From Georgenia sp. TF02-10 (GTDB lineage Bacteria; Actinomycetota; Actinomycetes; Actinomycetales; Actinomycetaceae): 64,000 nt of DNA. The stretch is taken from the NCBI RefSeq assembly GCF_022759505.1, contig NZ_CP094289.1, positions 2,542,001 to 2,606,000 of the forward strand, read 5' to 3'. Position 1 is the first letter of the stretch. Each line of letters begins with the position of its first letter. Positions 42,157-50,575 of the stretch are shown here, piece by piece. Under the pieces are notes generated by a model. It saw only the letters and a program-made list of their open reading frames with translations. It searched no databases and had not been told where the DNA came from. The position numbers were made by a program, and so were the translations under genes.

Positions 42157-43023
42157 TCAGTAGGCGCGTGCCTCGCGCCGCTCGCGGATGCTCTGGAGCC
42201 GGGAACCCGACTGGCGCCTGGTCATCGCGCTCAGCGCGCGCGGTGCGAGGATCGCGCCGACGATCGCCCAGAGAGTCGGCACAACGATCGCCAGCACGAG
42301 CTCCCACGTCTCGACAGTTTCGGCGCCGGGAAGGAGCACTTGACGCGAGATGAGCCCGACGCCGTAGACGGGAAAGCACCGCGCGATGACCGCGAGCCAG
42401 TCCGGCATGGACGAGAGCGGCGTGAACACCCCAGAGATGAGCAGCAGGCCGTATGCCACGAGGGAGACGGGCAGCACGGCCACGGGCGACTTCACGATGC
42501 TGCCCGCCACGGCCCCGAGAGGGATCGCGAAGGCGACCGTTAGCACCGCCACGCCTAGGAGGCCCATCCAGGAGCCGGGGTCTGCAGGGAAGATGGGCGC
42601 GACCAGGAAGTGGGTCGGCAGGAAGATGAGGATGAGGGTCACCAGACTCCACACGAGCAGGCTGGCGATCTTGCCGACGAGGTGCCCGCTCAGCCCATAC
42701 GGGAGGAGGCGGACCCGCAGCATCGTGCCATCGTCCTGCTCCGCCACGAGCTCGCCCACGATGCCCACGAAGGCGTTGACGAACAGCAGGGCGACGGCGG
42801 CCCCGGTGATCATGCGGCGCACCGCCTCGGCCCCGATGCCCGCGTCGAAGTCGACGAACGTAAAGACGATCGTGAGGATGATGGCCGGGATGAACGTAGC
42901 GATCGCCCCCCACTGTCCGTAGCGGTTGCGAAGCTCGATGCCTGCCTGGAGAAGGCCGAAGCGCACGACTCCTGAGATGCGCCAGCCCGGCCGGGTGTCG
43001 GTTGCGGTCGTCCCGGTCGTCAT
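42157..43023 (-). CDS. ABC-2 type transporter permease
   Basis: 288 residues with six hydrophobic segments, typical of ABC-2 drug or polysaccharide exporters: FIPAIILTIVFTFVDF, AAVALLFVNAFVGIVGELVA, LVWSLVTLILIFLPTHFLV, GLLGVAVLTVAFAIPLGAVA, LPVSLVAYGLLLISGVFTPL and a last one near LAIVVPTLWAIVGAIL. Its ATG overlaps the stop of the ATPase gene upstream (ATGA). Clearly lower in GC than the chromosome backbone, so probably acquired with its ATPase. Confidence 0.87.
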   Translation of the reverse strand: MTTGTTATDTRPGWRISGVVRFGLLQAGIELRNRYGQWGAIATFIPAIILTIVFTFVDFDAGIGAEAVRRMITGAAVALLFVNAFVGIVGELVAEQDDGTMLRVRLLPYGLSGHLVGKIASLLVWSLVTLILIFLPTHFLVAPIFPADPGSWMGLLGVAVLTVAFAIPLGAVAGSIVKSPVAVLPVSLVAYGLLLISGVFTPLSSMPDWLAVIARCFPVYGVGLISRQVLLPGAETVETWELVLAIVVPTLWAIVGAILAPRALSAMTRRQSGSRLQSIRERREARAY

Positions 43024-43952
43024 CGTGCCTCCTTGCCCTGGTCATGTGTCTCGACGCTCGTCACAATGCTGAGGTAGGCGTCCTCCAGCGTGCCGCGGCG
43101 CACCTCGATGTCGCGGACCGCGGGATCGTTCGAGAGCCGCTGCACGAGTCCCCGCGAGTCTTCGACCTCGCGGCTGTGCGGGCCGTCCGTGTCGGTCCAC
43201 TGCACCGTGGCTTTGACCGCTGCCTGGCGTCGCAGAGCGTCGGGATTTCCGTCAGCGACGATGTTCCCCTGGTCGAGGATGAGGATCCTCTTGCACATCT
43301 TCTGCGCCTCGTCGAGGTCGTGCGTCGCCCAGACGAACGTCGTCGAATCGGAGATGCTGGCCATGAGCGCATGGAAGTCGCGGCGCGCCTCCGGATCGAA
43401 CCCGGTCGTCGGCTCGTCGAGGAACAGCAGCTGAGGGCGACTGATCAGCGCGGCAGCGACGTCCACGCGCCGGCGCTGCCCGCCGGAAAGCGTGCGGAGT
43501 CGCTGATGTTGCAGGTGCATGAGACCGACCGTCTCGAGAAGGTCGTCGAGACTCCACAATGCCTGTACACCCGCCGCGCTGTGTGCGGCCCGTGCATATG
43601 TGAGGAGGTCGCGTACCCGCCAGGTGCCGTGATCACGCCATGACTGCAGCACGACCCCGACGCGGGACTTCCACGCCTCCGTCGCGTGCGCCGGGTCGGC
43701 GTCGAGCACCTCAACACGGCCGGACGAGGGCTTGCGCAGACCCTCCAGGATCTCGATGAAGGTGCTCTTCCCCGCCCCGTTGGGCCCGAGCACGGAGACC
43801 GACTCACCGATCGGGATCTCCAGGGACACGTGGTCGAGCACGCGGCGTTGGCCGTACTGCATGACGAGGTCTTCGACCGCGATCGCGGAGCTTCCGACGT
43901 GCTGTTCCTGCTCGTTCAGCGTGTGCTCTCGGCGAGAGGTCATGCTCGTCAT
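43020..43952 (-). CDS. ABC transporter ATP-binding protein (ABC-2 exporter)
   Basis: 310 residues. Walker A is LGPNGAGKST, the Q-loop VGVVLQSW, the signature LSGGQRRRVDVAAAL, Walker B LLFLDEPTTGFD and the switch His in WATHDLDEAQKM. A C-terminal extension of about 70 residues is typical of drug-resistance ATPases of the DrrA/CcmA type. The ATG at 43952 was taken; a second ATG at 43943 is equally possible, and neither has a strong ribosome binding site. It forms a two-gene exporter with the permease; the cargo is unknown. Confidence 0.88.
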   Translation of the reverse strand: MTSMTSRREHTLNEQEQHVGSSAIAVEDLVMQYGQRRVLDHVSLEIPIGESVSVLGPNGAGKSTFIEILEGLRKPSSGRVEVLDADPAHATEAWKSRVGVVLQSWRDHGTWRVRDLLTYARAAHSAAGVQALWSLDDLLETVGLMHLQHQRLRTLSGGQRRRVDVAAALISRPQLLFLDEPTTGFDPEARRDFHALMASISDSTTFVWATHDLDEAQKMCKRILILDQGNIVADGNPDALRRQAAVKATVQWTDTDGPHSREVEDSRGLVQRLSNDPAVRDIEVRRGTLEDAYLSIVTSVETHDQGKEAR

Positions 43953-44322
43953 GCTCGCACGTCGTTGCCCTTGTCGATCGCCATGTGGCGGGATCTGATC
44001 GCGCTCCGGATGAGCCACGCCATGGGGGTGCTCTGGATCTGGGGCAGTTTCTGGATGCCTGCCGTCTCGACTTCTGGATGCTTGTCGTCTCGACGAAGTC
44101 GCACATGTGCAGGAGGAACCGCAGCGCCAGCGGCGTTCACCACGACTTCGCTCGGCTCGGCCCCGTCGGCCCACCGCGTACGGCGCCTGCGTACCGTGCA
44201 CGGCCCGTAAAACCGCTCGGTTTGTACTGGGCGATCGCTCCAGCAATCGAAGGGTTCAGCGCGGCCCGCCACGGATCGCTCATCATCCATCCGCCGATCC
44301 TGTCAGCCGAGCACCGCCGCGC
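43953..44322. other. Degraded lower-GC region upstream of the ABC operon
   Basis: 370 bases without a recognised gene. A 49-residue frame on the minus strand (44286-44137) begins MMSDPWRAALNPSIAGAIAQ and shows no known domain. Two near-copies of a CGTCTCGAC-TTCTGGATGC motif lie around 44048-44095. It probably holds the ABC promoter and remnants of a regulator or mobile DNA. Confidence 0.4.
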
Positions 44323-44694
44323 TCACCCGCCCTGCAGGCCCCCGAGCCAGGCGGCCACCCCGATGAGGAAGCCGTTCAGGCCCACCCCGAGGGCGACGAG
44401 GCCGGGCCAGACCGGCCGGCGTCGCTGGGCGATCGCGACGATGCCCAGCACAACCGCGGCCAGCCCGACGACCAGGCAGACGAAAAGGTTGACCGAGGTC
44501 TGCACGTCACCGCTCACCACGTCGCTGGCGACGACGTTGAAGTTGTAGATCGCCTCCCACACGGTGAGCGCGACGGCGAGCAGCAGCCCGGTCCAGCCGA
44601 CCGGGTTCTGCAGCCGCCCCTCCGCCCGGCCCGCGTGGCCGGCGTCACCGCGGCCGGGCGCCAGGTCGGGCTGGTCGTCGGTCCGACGTCGCAT
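44323..44694 (-). CDS. Small integral membrane protein
   Basis: 123 residues, family not recognised. A charged N-terminal 30 residues are followed by three predicted membrane segments (GWTGLLLAVALTVWEAIYNF; VNLFVCLVVGLAAVVLGIVA; PGLVALGVGLNGFLIGVAAW). The start at 44694 is ATG. It lies downstream of the lipoprotein gene on the same strand with a 100-base gap. Confidence 0.6.
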   Translation of the reverse strand: MRRRTDDQPDLAPGRGDAGHAGRAEGRLQNPVGWTGLLLAVALTVWEAIYNFNVVASDVVSGDVQTSVNLFVCLVVGLAAVVLGIVAIAQRRRPVWPGLVALGVGLNGFLIGVAAWLGGLQGG

Positions 44695-44794
44695 GCCTGC
44701 TCCTTAGCCTCGGGTCCAAGCCTGCCAGGGCAGGAGCACGGGCGCGCGACGACGGGGCGCCCCGGCCCGGCTACCGAACCCGGACCGCCCCGGG

Positions 44795-46522
44795 CTACTG
44801 GTAGCTGACGAAGTTCGGCGTGGGCTGGACCTGCATGGTCTGCGCCGGGTTCAGCATCGGCACGTCCTCGTCGTAGAAGTTCTTCCACCCCCACCACTGC
44901 ACGGACGGGGCGCTGGCCCGCAGCGTCGCCCAGGTGCTCTGCTTCGCGCCCTGGCCACCCTGCCCGTCGGCGTGGATGAGGACGGCGAGCTCGGAGCGGG
45001 ACTGGTCCACGCCGTCGACGCCGGGGATCATCCGGACCTGGAACTGGTGCAGGACGAGGACCTTCTGCGGCAGCCGGTTCTCCCGGGTGAGGTCGGCCAG
45101 CCAGGTGACCACCTGGTTGACCTCGGCGACGTCGACCTGCCCGATCTGGCGCAGGTGCACCTGGTCCGGGCGCAGCCGCCACTCCGGGTCCAGCGCCAGC
45201 CCGACGTTGGGCAGGCGGAGCAGCTCCTCGTAGGCCTTGGCCTGGGTGAGGAAGTCGGTGCGTCCGGGCTGCAGGTCGAGCACGACGTACATCCCGTGCT
45301 GGTGCGCCAGGTCCACCAGGGGCCGCAGCTCCTCCACCGGCCGCTCGGAGGAGTAGTTGCCGTCGTCGCCGGCGCTCGCGCTGGCCACACTGGCGATGAT
45401 CTCCAGGGCCGGCACCACTGTGGTGTCGGTCAGCCCCTCGTACCGGGCGGCGTGCTCCCGGGCCCGCTCGATGGTCGCCGGGGCGTCCTGCTCGCCGAGC
45501 ACCCCCAGGGCCGGGGTGGTGGGGTTGCCGTACAGCGCCACGTAGGTCTTGCCAGGCAGCGCGAGCTGTCCGCCGCCGGGCAGCTCGACGCCGGTCGCGG
45601 CGGTCTCGGTGCGCCAGGCCAGGGTGTCAGCGTCGCCGAAGGCCGCCCCGAGGCCGACGACGACGCCGGGCGCCTGGTCCGCCGTCTCCTGCACCGTGGC
45701 GGACGTCGCCCGGGGGTCCCCGCCCGGGACCACCTGGACCGTGGCCCCCGCGGTCCGGGCGTTGGCGACGGCGGCCGCCTGGGCAGGCTCGCCGGTGGTC
45801 ATGACGTGGACGCCGTCGACCGGCTCGGGGCGGTCGGTCGCCGGCAGGTCGGTGGCAACTTCGGGCTCGTCGGTCGTCCCGGCGGCGGACGTGCCGGCCC
45901 CGGCGGTAGCGGCGGCCGTCGCGTTGGCCCCGGCCGCCACCGCGTCGGTCTCGGCGGTAGCCGCGTCGGCCTCGCCGGTCGCGCTCCCCTCCGGGTCCGC
46001 CGGGACGAGCACCTCCGGCTGCGCGACGTCCAGGCCGGCGACGGCGGCGACCTCCTGGCCGGCCGGCACCGGCTCGGCGGCCGGCTGGGTGCCCAGGAGC
46101 TCGGCGAGGTCGCCGGGGTCGGCCGGCGCGGCCAGAACGGTGACGTCCTCCCCCACCGCCGGCGGCTGGACCTCCCCGACGGTAAGCACCGTCTCGGCGC
46201 CGAGCCGGTCCAGCTCCTCGACCAGCCCGCCGTCGTCGGGCAGCACCGGCGCCCCGAGCGCCACACCGGCCGAGGCGGCGGTCAGCTCGGCGCCGGCGCC
46301 GGCGAGGACCACCAGCGGGGCGGCGTCGAAGAACGTGCGGGCGGTGCCGAGCGCCAGGCCGGCGGCGCTGTCGTCGGCGAGCACGGCCGTCTCGGCCGGG
46401 GCGCGGACCTCGGCCGTGAGTGCTGCCGAGCCCTCCTGCTGCCCCTCCTGCTGGCTGGTGGTGCAGCCGACGAGGACCAGGCAGGCGGCGAGGACGGACG
46501 GGACGAGGGCGGCGCGGCGCAC
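44795..46522 (-). CDS. Secreted lipoprotein, possible cell-wall-binding type
   Basis: 575 residues. The N-terminus ALVPSVLAACLVLVGC is a lipoprotein signal with lipobox LVGC, so the protein is probably lipid-anchored outside the membrane. Residues about 60-200 resemble cell-wall-binding repeat proteins (LAGAGAELTAASAGVALGAP; RLGAETVLTVGE). An Ala/Thr/Gly-rich linker follows. The C-terminal 250 residues (TTVVPALEIIASVASASAGD; MYVVLDLQPGRTDFLTQAKA; VGLALDPEWRL) look like a TIM-barrel hydrolase-like domain. The GTG at 46522 follows CTGGAG. Function unproven. Confidence 0.75.
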   Translation of the reverse strand: MRRAALVPSVLAACLVLVGCTTSQQEGQQEGSAALTAEVRAPAETAVLADDSAAGLALGTARTFFDAAPLVVLAGAGAELTAASAGVALGAPVLPDDGGLVEELDRLGAETVLTVGEVQPPAVGEDVTVLAAPADPGDLAELLGTQPAAEPVPAGQEVAAVAGLDVAQPEVLVPADPEGSATGEADAATAETDAVAAGANATAAATAGAGTSAAGTTDEPEVATDLPATDRPEPVDGVHVMTTGEPAQAAAVANARTAGATVQVVPGGDPRATSATVQETADQAPGVVVGLGAAFGDADTLAWRTETAATGVELPGGGQLALPGKTYVALYGNPTTPALGVLGEQDAPATIERAREHAARYEGLTDTTVVPALEIIASVASASAGDDGNYSSERPVEELRPLVDLAHQHGMYVVLDLQPGRTDFLTQAKAYEELLRLPNVGLALDPEWRLRPDQVHLRQIGQVDVAEVNQVVTWLADLTRENRLPQKVLVLHQFQVRMIPGVDGVDQSRSELAVLIHADGQGGQGAKQSTWATLRASAPSVQWWGWKNFYDEDVPMLNPAQTMQVQPTPNFVSYQ

Positions 46523-46727
46523 GGGCACTCCAGGGATCGGGGGCGGGCCAGCCCCCGAGGTTACGTCGTGCAGGAGGCAGGCGCCGCGCGTTACGGTCGC
46601 TGGGACCGGCGTGGCGCGCCGCAGGGACCGGCGGGGCGCCGTCGTTGGGACCGGCCCGGCCGCGTCAGGGAACTGGGACGGGCCCGGGCGCGGGCGTCCG
46701 GGAGCGGCAGGCACAGGGAGGAGCAGC

Positions 46728-47618
46728 ATGGCGGACTACGGGCACCCGATCCGCGGCGGCGTCTTCCTCACCCCCGCCGCGGCCGACCCGCAGGGCGTGG
46801 TGGCGCTGGCCCGGCTGGCCGAGGACGTCGGCCTGGACCTCGTCGCGCTCCAGGACCATCCCTACCAGCCGGCGTTCCTCGACACCTGGACGCTGCTGTC
46901 CTACCTGGGCGCCGTCACCGACCGGATCAGCCTGGCGCCGGACGTGGCCAACCTGCCCCTGCGCCCGCCGGCGGTGCTGGCCCGGGCGGCCGCGAGCCTG
47001 GACCTGCTCACCGGCGGCCGGCTGGCGCTCGGCCTGGGCGCCGGTGCGTTCTGGGACGCGGTGGCGGCCATGGGCGGCCCGCGGCGGACGCCGGGCGAGG
47101 CCGTCGCCGCGCTCGAGGACGCGATCGACGTCGTCCGCGAGCTCTGGGACCCCACCCGCCGGCACGTCCGGGCCGGCGGCACGCACTACCGCGTCGACGG
47201 CGCCAAGCCCGGCCCCGCGCCGGCGCACGAGGTGCCGATCTGGGTGGGCGCTGTCCGGCCGCGGATGCTCCGCCTGGTCGGCCGCCGCGCCGACGGGTGG
47301 GTGCCGAGCGCGTCCTACTTGCCCCCGGAGCGGCTAGACGCCGCCAACGCCGTCATCGACGACGCCGCCCGGTCCGCCGGCCGGGACCCGGCAGAGGTGG
47401 TCCGGCTGTACAACGTCGGCGGCTCCTTCGCCGCCGGCTCGGGCTTCCTCACCGGCGACGCCGACACCTGGGCCGAGCAGCTCGCGAACCTCGCGCTGGG
47501 GACGGGGATGAGCATGTTCATCCTGGCCACCGACGATGCCGAGACGATCCGCCGGTGGGCCGGGGAGGTGGTGCCGGCGGTGCAGGAACGGGTGGCCACC
47601 GGCCGGGGTGCCCGGTGA
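46728..47618 (+). CDS. LLM class (F420/FMN-dependent) oxidoreductase
   Basis: 296 residues of the luciferase-like monooxygenase TIM-barrel superfamily. Motifs are LARLAEDVGLDLVALQDHPY, RISLAPDVANLPLRPPAVLA, LDLLTGGRLALGLGAGAFWD, VPIWVGAVRPRMLRLVGRRA and DGWVPSASYLPPE. The pattern suits the F420-dependent actinobacterial group, though FMN cannot be excluded. AGGGAGGAGC precedes the ATG. The stop overlaps the start of the thioredoxin-like gene (GTGA). Confidence 0.87.
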   Translation: MADYGHPIRGGVFLTPAAADPQGVVALARLAEDVGLDLVALQDHPYQPAFLDTWTLLSYLGAVTDRISLAPDVANLPLRPPAVLARAAASLDLLTGGRLALGLGAGAFWDAVAAMGGPRRTPGEAVAALEDAIDVVRELWDPTRRHVRAGGTHYRVDGAKPGPAPAHEVPIWVGAVRPRMLRLVGRRADGWVPSASYLPPERLDAANAVIDDAARSAGRDPAEVVRLYNVGGSFAAGSGFLTGDADTWAEQLANLALGTGMSMFILATDDAETIRRWAGEVVPAVQERVATGRGAR

Positions 47619-48145
47619 GCGGGATGACCCGTGCGCAGGTGGAGCACGATGAGCGGGGTCGCACGACGAGCGGGGACAGCACGGTGAGCAAGGACAGCAC
47701 GTTGGGCCCGGACAACACGGGGATCCCGGAGGCAGCGCCGGTCGGGACGGGGGCACCGGTCGGGACGGGGGCGCCGGGCGACGCAGCGCCCGCAGCCGGT
47801 GGGGCGGAACCCGCGCGCCGGGCCCAGCGGCCAGATGCCGACCAGGACCTTGCCGGGCTCCTGCCGGCCGGCGCCCTCGGTGCCCGGGCGACGATCCTGC
47901 AGGTCTCCAGCGCCTTCTGCGCCCCGTGTCGGGCTGCCCGCACTGTCGCCGCGCGGGTGGCGGAGACGACCCCGGGCGTGGTGCATGTGGAGGTGGACGT
48001 CGCCGGCCACGAGGAGCTGGCCGGGCAGCTGGCGGTCACCAGCACCCCGGTCGTCCTCGTCCTGGACAGCGCCGGGCGCCCGCGGGCCCGGCTGGACGGC
48101 GTGCCGCGCCTGGCCTGGCTGCGCGGTGTGATCGCCGACCTCTAG
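47615..48145 (+). CDS. Thioredoxin-like protein with disordered N-terminus
   Basis: 176 residues. The C-terminal thioredoxin fold has the active site SAFCAPCRAAR, then HVEVDVAGHEELAGQLAVTS with the cis-proline in TSTPVVLVLD. The N-terminal 75 residues are polar and repetitive (VGTGAPVGTGAP) and probably disordered. The GTG at 47615 overlaps the preceding stop; an ATG at 47624 is an alternative. No signal peptide is seen, so it is probably cytoplasmic. Coupling to the LLM gene suggests a shared redox role (inference). Confidence 0.82.
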   Translation: MSGMTRAQVEHDERGRTTSGDSTVSKDSTLGPDNTGIPEAAPVGTGAPVGTGAPGDAAPAAGGAEPARRAQRPDADQDLAGLLPAGALGARATILQVSSAFCAPCRAARTVAARVAETTPGVVHVEVDVAGHEELAGQLAVTSTPVVLVLDSAGRPRARLDGVPRLAWLRGVIADL

Positions 48146-48156
48146 CCGCCGCCCGG

Positions 48157-48187
48157 CCGCCGTCGCCGTCGCCGTCGCCGTCGCCGA
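48157..48187. repeat. Hexanucleotide (GCCGTC) microsatellite
   Basis: About five perfect copies of a 6-base unit follow the thioredoxin-like stop. Such runs are prone to length change. Confidence 0.8.
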
Positions 48188-48308
48188 GGACCCGCCGGTG
48201 CGGCCAGGAGATCCGGGCTAGTGTGGTCCCGATCACGATCGACGTGCCGAGAGCCGGCAGATAGCTGGTGGATCAGGTTCGACGGGCCAGGACGTGGGAG
48301 GGAGAAGG

Positions 48309-48701
48309 ATGGCTCCCCGTGCAGAACACGCATCGCGAGCGAAGCTGCTCAACGCCCTCGTGGTCATCCTCGGCGTCGTGACGATCGGTGTGGGCCTGTA
48401 CTTCGCCGCGATCGACCGGCTGCTGCTGACCACGGCCGTCTGCCTCGCCGCCCTGATCCCAGGGAGCGTGCTGGCGTATGCCGCGTCTCGGGCGAGGTCC
48501 GACCCACCGGTGCCCCTCACGGCCGAGCGGCAACGTCGGGTCGCGTCCGTCATGCTCGCGGCGGGAGCGGTCACGCTCCTCGTCGGCGGCGTGCTCGCCG
48601 TCGTGATGCCTGGGGGCCTCTCGACGCTCCTGGTGACGACTGGGCCGGGGATGGTGCTGGCCGGCATCGCCCTCCGCACCGAATCCAGGAGCACCCGCTA
48701 G
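48309..48701 (+). CDS. Small membrane protein, four hydrophobic segments
   Basis: 130 residues, family not recognised. Predicted membrane segments are LNALVVILGVVTIGVGLYFA, TAVCLAALIPGSVLAYAA, VASVMLAAGAVTLLVGGVLA and LLVTTGPGMVLAGIAL, separated by one polar loop. GGGAGGGAGAAGG lies just before the ATG. A TAGTGT -10-like hexamer lies at about 48218. GC is lower than in the neighbouring genes. Confidence 0.6.
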   Translation: MAPRAEHASRAKLLNALVVILGVVTIGVGLYFAAIDRLLLTTAVCLAALIPGSVLAYAASRARSDPPVPLTAERQRRVASVMLAAGAVTLLVGGVLAVVMPGGLSTLLVTTGPGMVLAGIALRTESRSTR

Positions 48702-48756
48702 CCCGGACCTCGGGGGCCACGCGCCCGGCTCGGCGCCCCGGCCGCCGTCGCCGCCG

Positions 48757-49536
48757 CTAACGGGCGCCGGAGACCTCGCTCGCGGCCAGCTCGGCGACGA
48801 GCTGCGTCACCAGGTCCGCCGTCTCCTCCCAGCCGGTCACGGCCCGCGTCGGCACGCCGAGGCGGACCACCGGATAGTCGTTGCCGGCCGGGTCCAGCCG
48901 GTCGCCGACGAAGAGCATGTCGGTCAGCGCGATGCCGGTCTGCTCGCTCAGCCGCGCCATGCCGTAGGCCTTGTCCACGCCCTTCCGGGTGATGTCCACC
49001 GAGGTGGACCCGCCGGAGCGGACCTCCAGCCCGGGCAGGAGGCGCGCGACGGCGTCGCGCAGGGCTGTCTTCTTGGCGCCGGTGGGGTCCCAGGCCTTCT
49101 TCGCGTCGAGCGGGGCCTGCTGGCCCAGGGCGGAGAAGGTGATCTGCGAGCCGCGGTCCTCGAGGATGTCGCCCCACGGCTGCTCGGTCCACAGGCCCAG
49201 GCGCCGGGCCTCGCCCTCGACGGAGGCCAGGGCCGCGGCGCGCTCCTCGGCGGTGAGGTCGTGGGCGTACACCTGCCGCCACCCGTCGCCGTCGTGGCGG
49301 AGGTAGCGGGTGCCGCAGGTCGGCATCAGGTGCAGCCGGCCGAGCTGCTCCGGGGTGGCGGGGAGGTGGGCGAGGACCTGGTCGCGGAACTGGCCGAAGT
49401 GGCCGCCGGAGATGATGCACACCGGCAGGTGGTCGAGCAGGGCGACGAGCGCGCCGGCCATCGGCGCCGGCATGGGCGACTTGGACGGTGCGAGGGTGTC
49501 GTCGAGGTCGAAGGCGATCAGCGCAGGGGCGGGCAC
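48757..49536 (-). CDS. HAD-IIB family phosphatase
   Basis: 259 residues. HAD motif I is IAFDLDDTLAPSKSP, motif II CIISGGHFGQF, motif III includes KKTALRDAVARLL and the VDKAYG region, and motif IV is LFVGDRLDPAGNDYPV. The type IIB cap and length resemble sucrose-phosphate or mannosyl-3-phosphoglycerate phosphatases and phosphomannomutase-like proteins. The GTG at 49536 is followed by the conserved start PAPALIAFDLDD. It is convergent with the small membrane protein. Confidence 0.87.
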   Translation of the reverse strand: MPAPALIAFDLDDTLAPSKSPMPAPMAGALVALLDHLPVCIISGGHFGQFRDQVLAHLPATPEQLGRLHLMPTCGTRYLRHDGDGWRQVYAHDLTAEERAAALASVEGEARRLGLWTEQPWGDILEDRGSQITFSALGQQAPLDAKKAWDPTGAKKTALRDAVARLLPGLEVRSGGSTSVDITRKGVDKAYGMARLSEQTGIALTDMLFVGDRLDPAGNDYPVVRLGVPTRAVTGWEETADLVTQLVAELAASEVSGAR

Positions 49537-49695
49537 GGTGCTCCTCGGTCGGGGTCCGCCCGATTATGCCCGGTGGCCGACGGCGTCCGGTCGCCGGCCG
49601 CGGCGCGCGGCGCGGTTGCTCGTCCCGGTGCTCACTCGGGTGCCCGCCGCCCGGCCGGGCCCGGTGCCCGCCGCCCGCCCGGCACAATGGGCCGC

Positions 49696-50523
49696 ATGAC
49701 GACCACACCGACCCTGCCCCTCAACGACGGCAGCCGGCTGCCCGCCGTCGGCCTGGGCACCTACCCGATGACCGACGACGAGGCCGCCACGGCCGTGGCC
49801 GGCGCCCTGCGGATGGGCTACCGGCTGGTAGACACGGCCGCGAAGTACGGCAACGAGGTCGGCGTCGGCCGGGGTATCGCCGCTTCCGGGGTGCCCCGGG
49901 CGGAGGTGCTGGTGACGAGCAAGGTCCGCGGCGCGGACCAGGGCTACGAGGAGACGCTGCGGGCCTGCGAGCAGACCCGCCGCGACCTCGGCCTGGAGTA
50001 CCTGGACCTGTACCTCATCCACTGGCCGCTGCCCCGGGTGGACAAGTACGTCGACACCTGGCGGGCGCTCGTGCAGCTGCGGGCCGACGGGCTGGTGCGC
50101 TCGATCGGGGTCTCGAACTTCACCGCCGCCCAGCTCGACCGGCTCGTCGCCGAGACCGGGGTGACGCCGTCGGTCAACCAGGTCGAGCTGCACCCCGGCC
50201 TGCCCCAGGCCGAGCTGCTCGCCGCCCACGCCGAGCGGGGCATCCTCACCCAGGCCTGGAGCCCGCTCGGCCGGCGCCGGCTGCTGGACCACCCGGCGAT
50301 CGTCGAGGCGGCCGGGAACCACGGCGTCTCCCCCGGCCAGGTGGTCCTGTCCTGGCACCACCAGCGCGGGGTGCTGCCGATCCCGAAGTCCGCCGACCCC
50401 GCCCGGCAGCGGGAGAACCTGGACATCTTCCGCTTCGCCCTGCACGAGCCGGAGATGGAGCGCATCACCGCCATCGCCGGCCCCCGGTACGGCGGGGACC
50501 CGGACGAGCACGAGGAGTTCTGA
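49696..50523 (+). CDS. Aldo/keto reductase
   Basis: 275 residues, NADPH-dependent TIM-barrel reductase. The catalytic tetrad is visible: Asp and Tyr in RLVDTAAKYGNE, Lys in VTSKVRG and His in DLYLIHWPLP. Further motifs are SIGVSNFTAAQLDRL, NQVELHPGLPQAEL and the cofactor-binding PIPKSADPARQRENL. It resembles 2,5-diketo-D-gluconate reductase-type AKR5 proteins. An ATG at 49687 in frame would add three residues. Confidence 0.92.
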   Translation: MTTTPTLPLNDGSRLPAVGLGTYPMTDDEAATAVAGALRMGYRLVDTAAKYGNEVGVGRGIAASGVPRAEVLVTSKVRGADQGYEETLRACEQTRRDLGLEYLDLYLIHWPLPRVDKYVDTWRALVQLRADGLVRSIGVSNFTAAQLDRLVAETGVTPSVNQVELHPGLPQAELLAAHAERGILTQAWSPLGRRRLLDHPAIVEAAGNHGVSPGQVVLSWHHQRGVLPIPKSADPARQRENLDIFRFALHEPEMERITAIAGPRYGGDPDEHEEF

Positions 50524-50575
50524 GCAGCCCAGGGAGCCAGCCGTCCGGGCACGGGCGTCAGCGGCCCGGGCGGGG

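Noticed and set aside
41981-42163. Possible IS481-like transposase tail (RYKHDSLQDL)
   Set aside because: Only about ten residues resemble the family and there is no flanking IS end.
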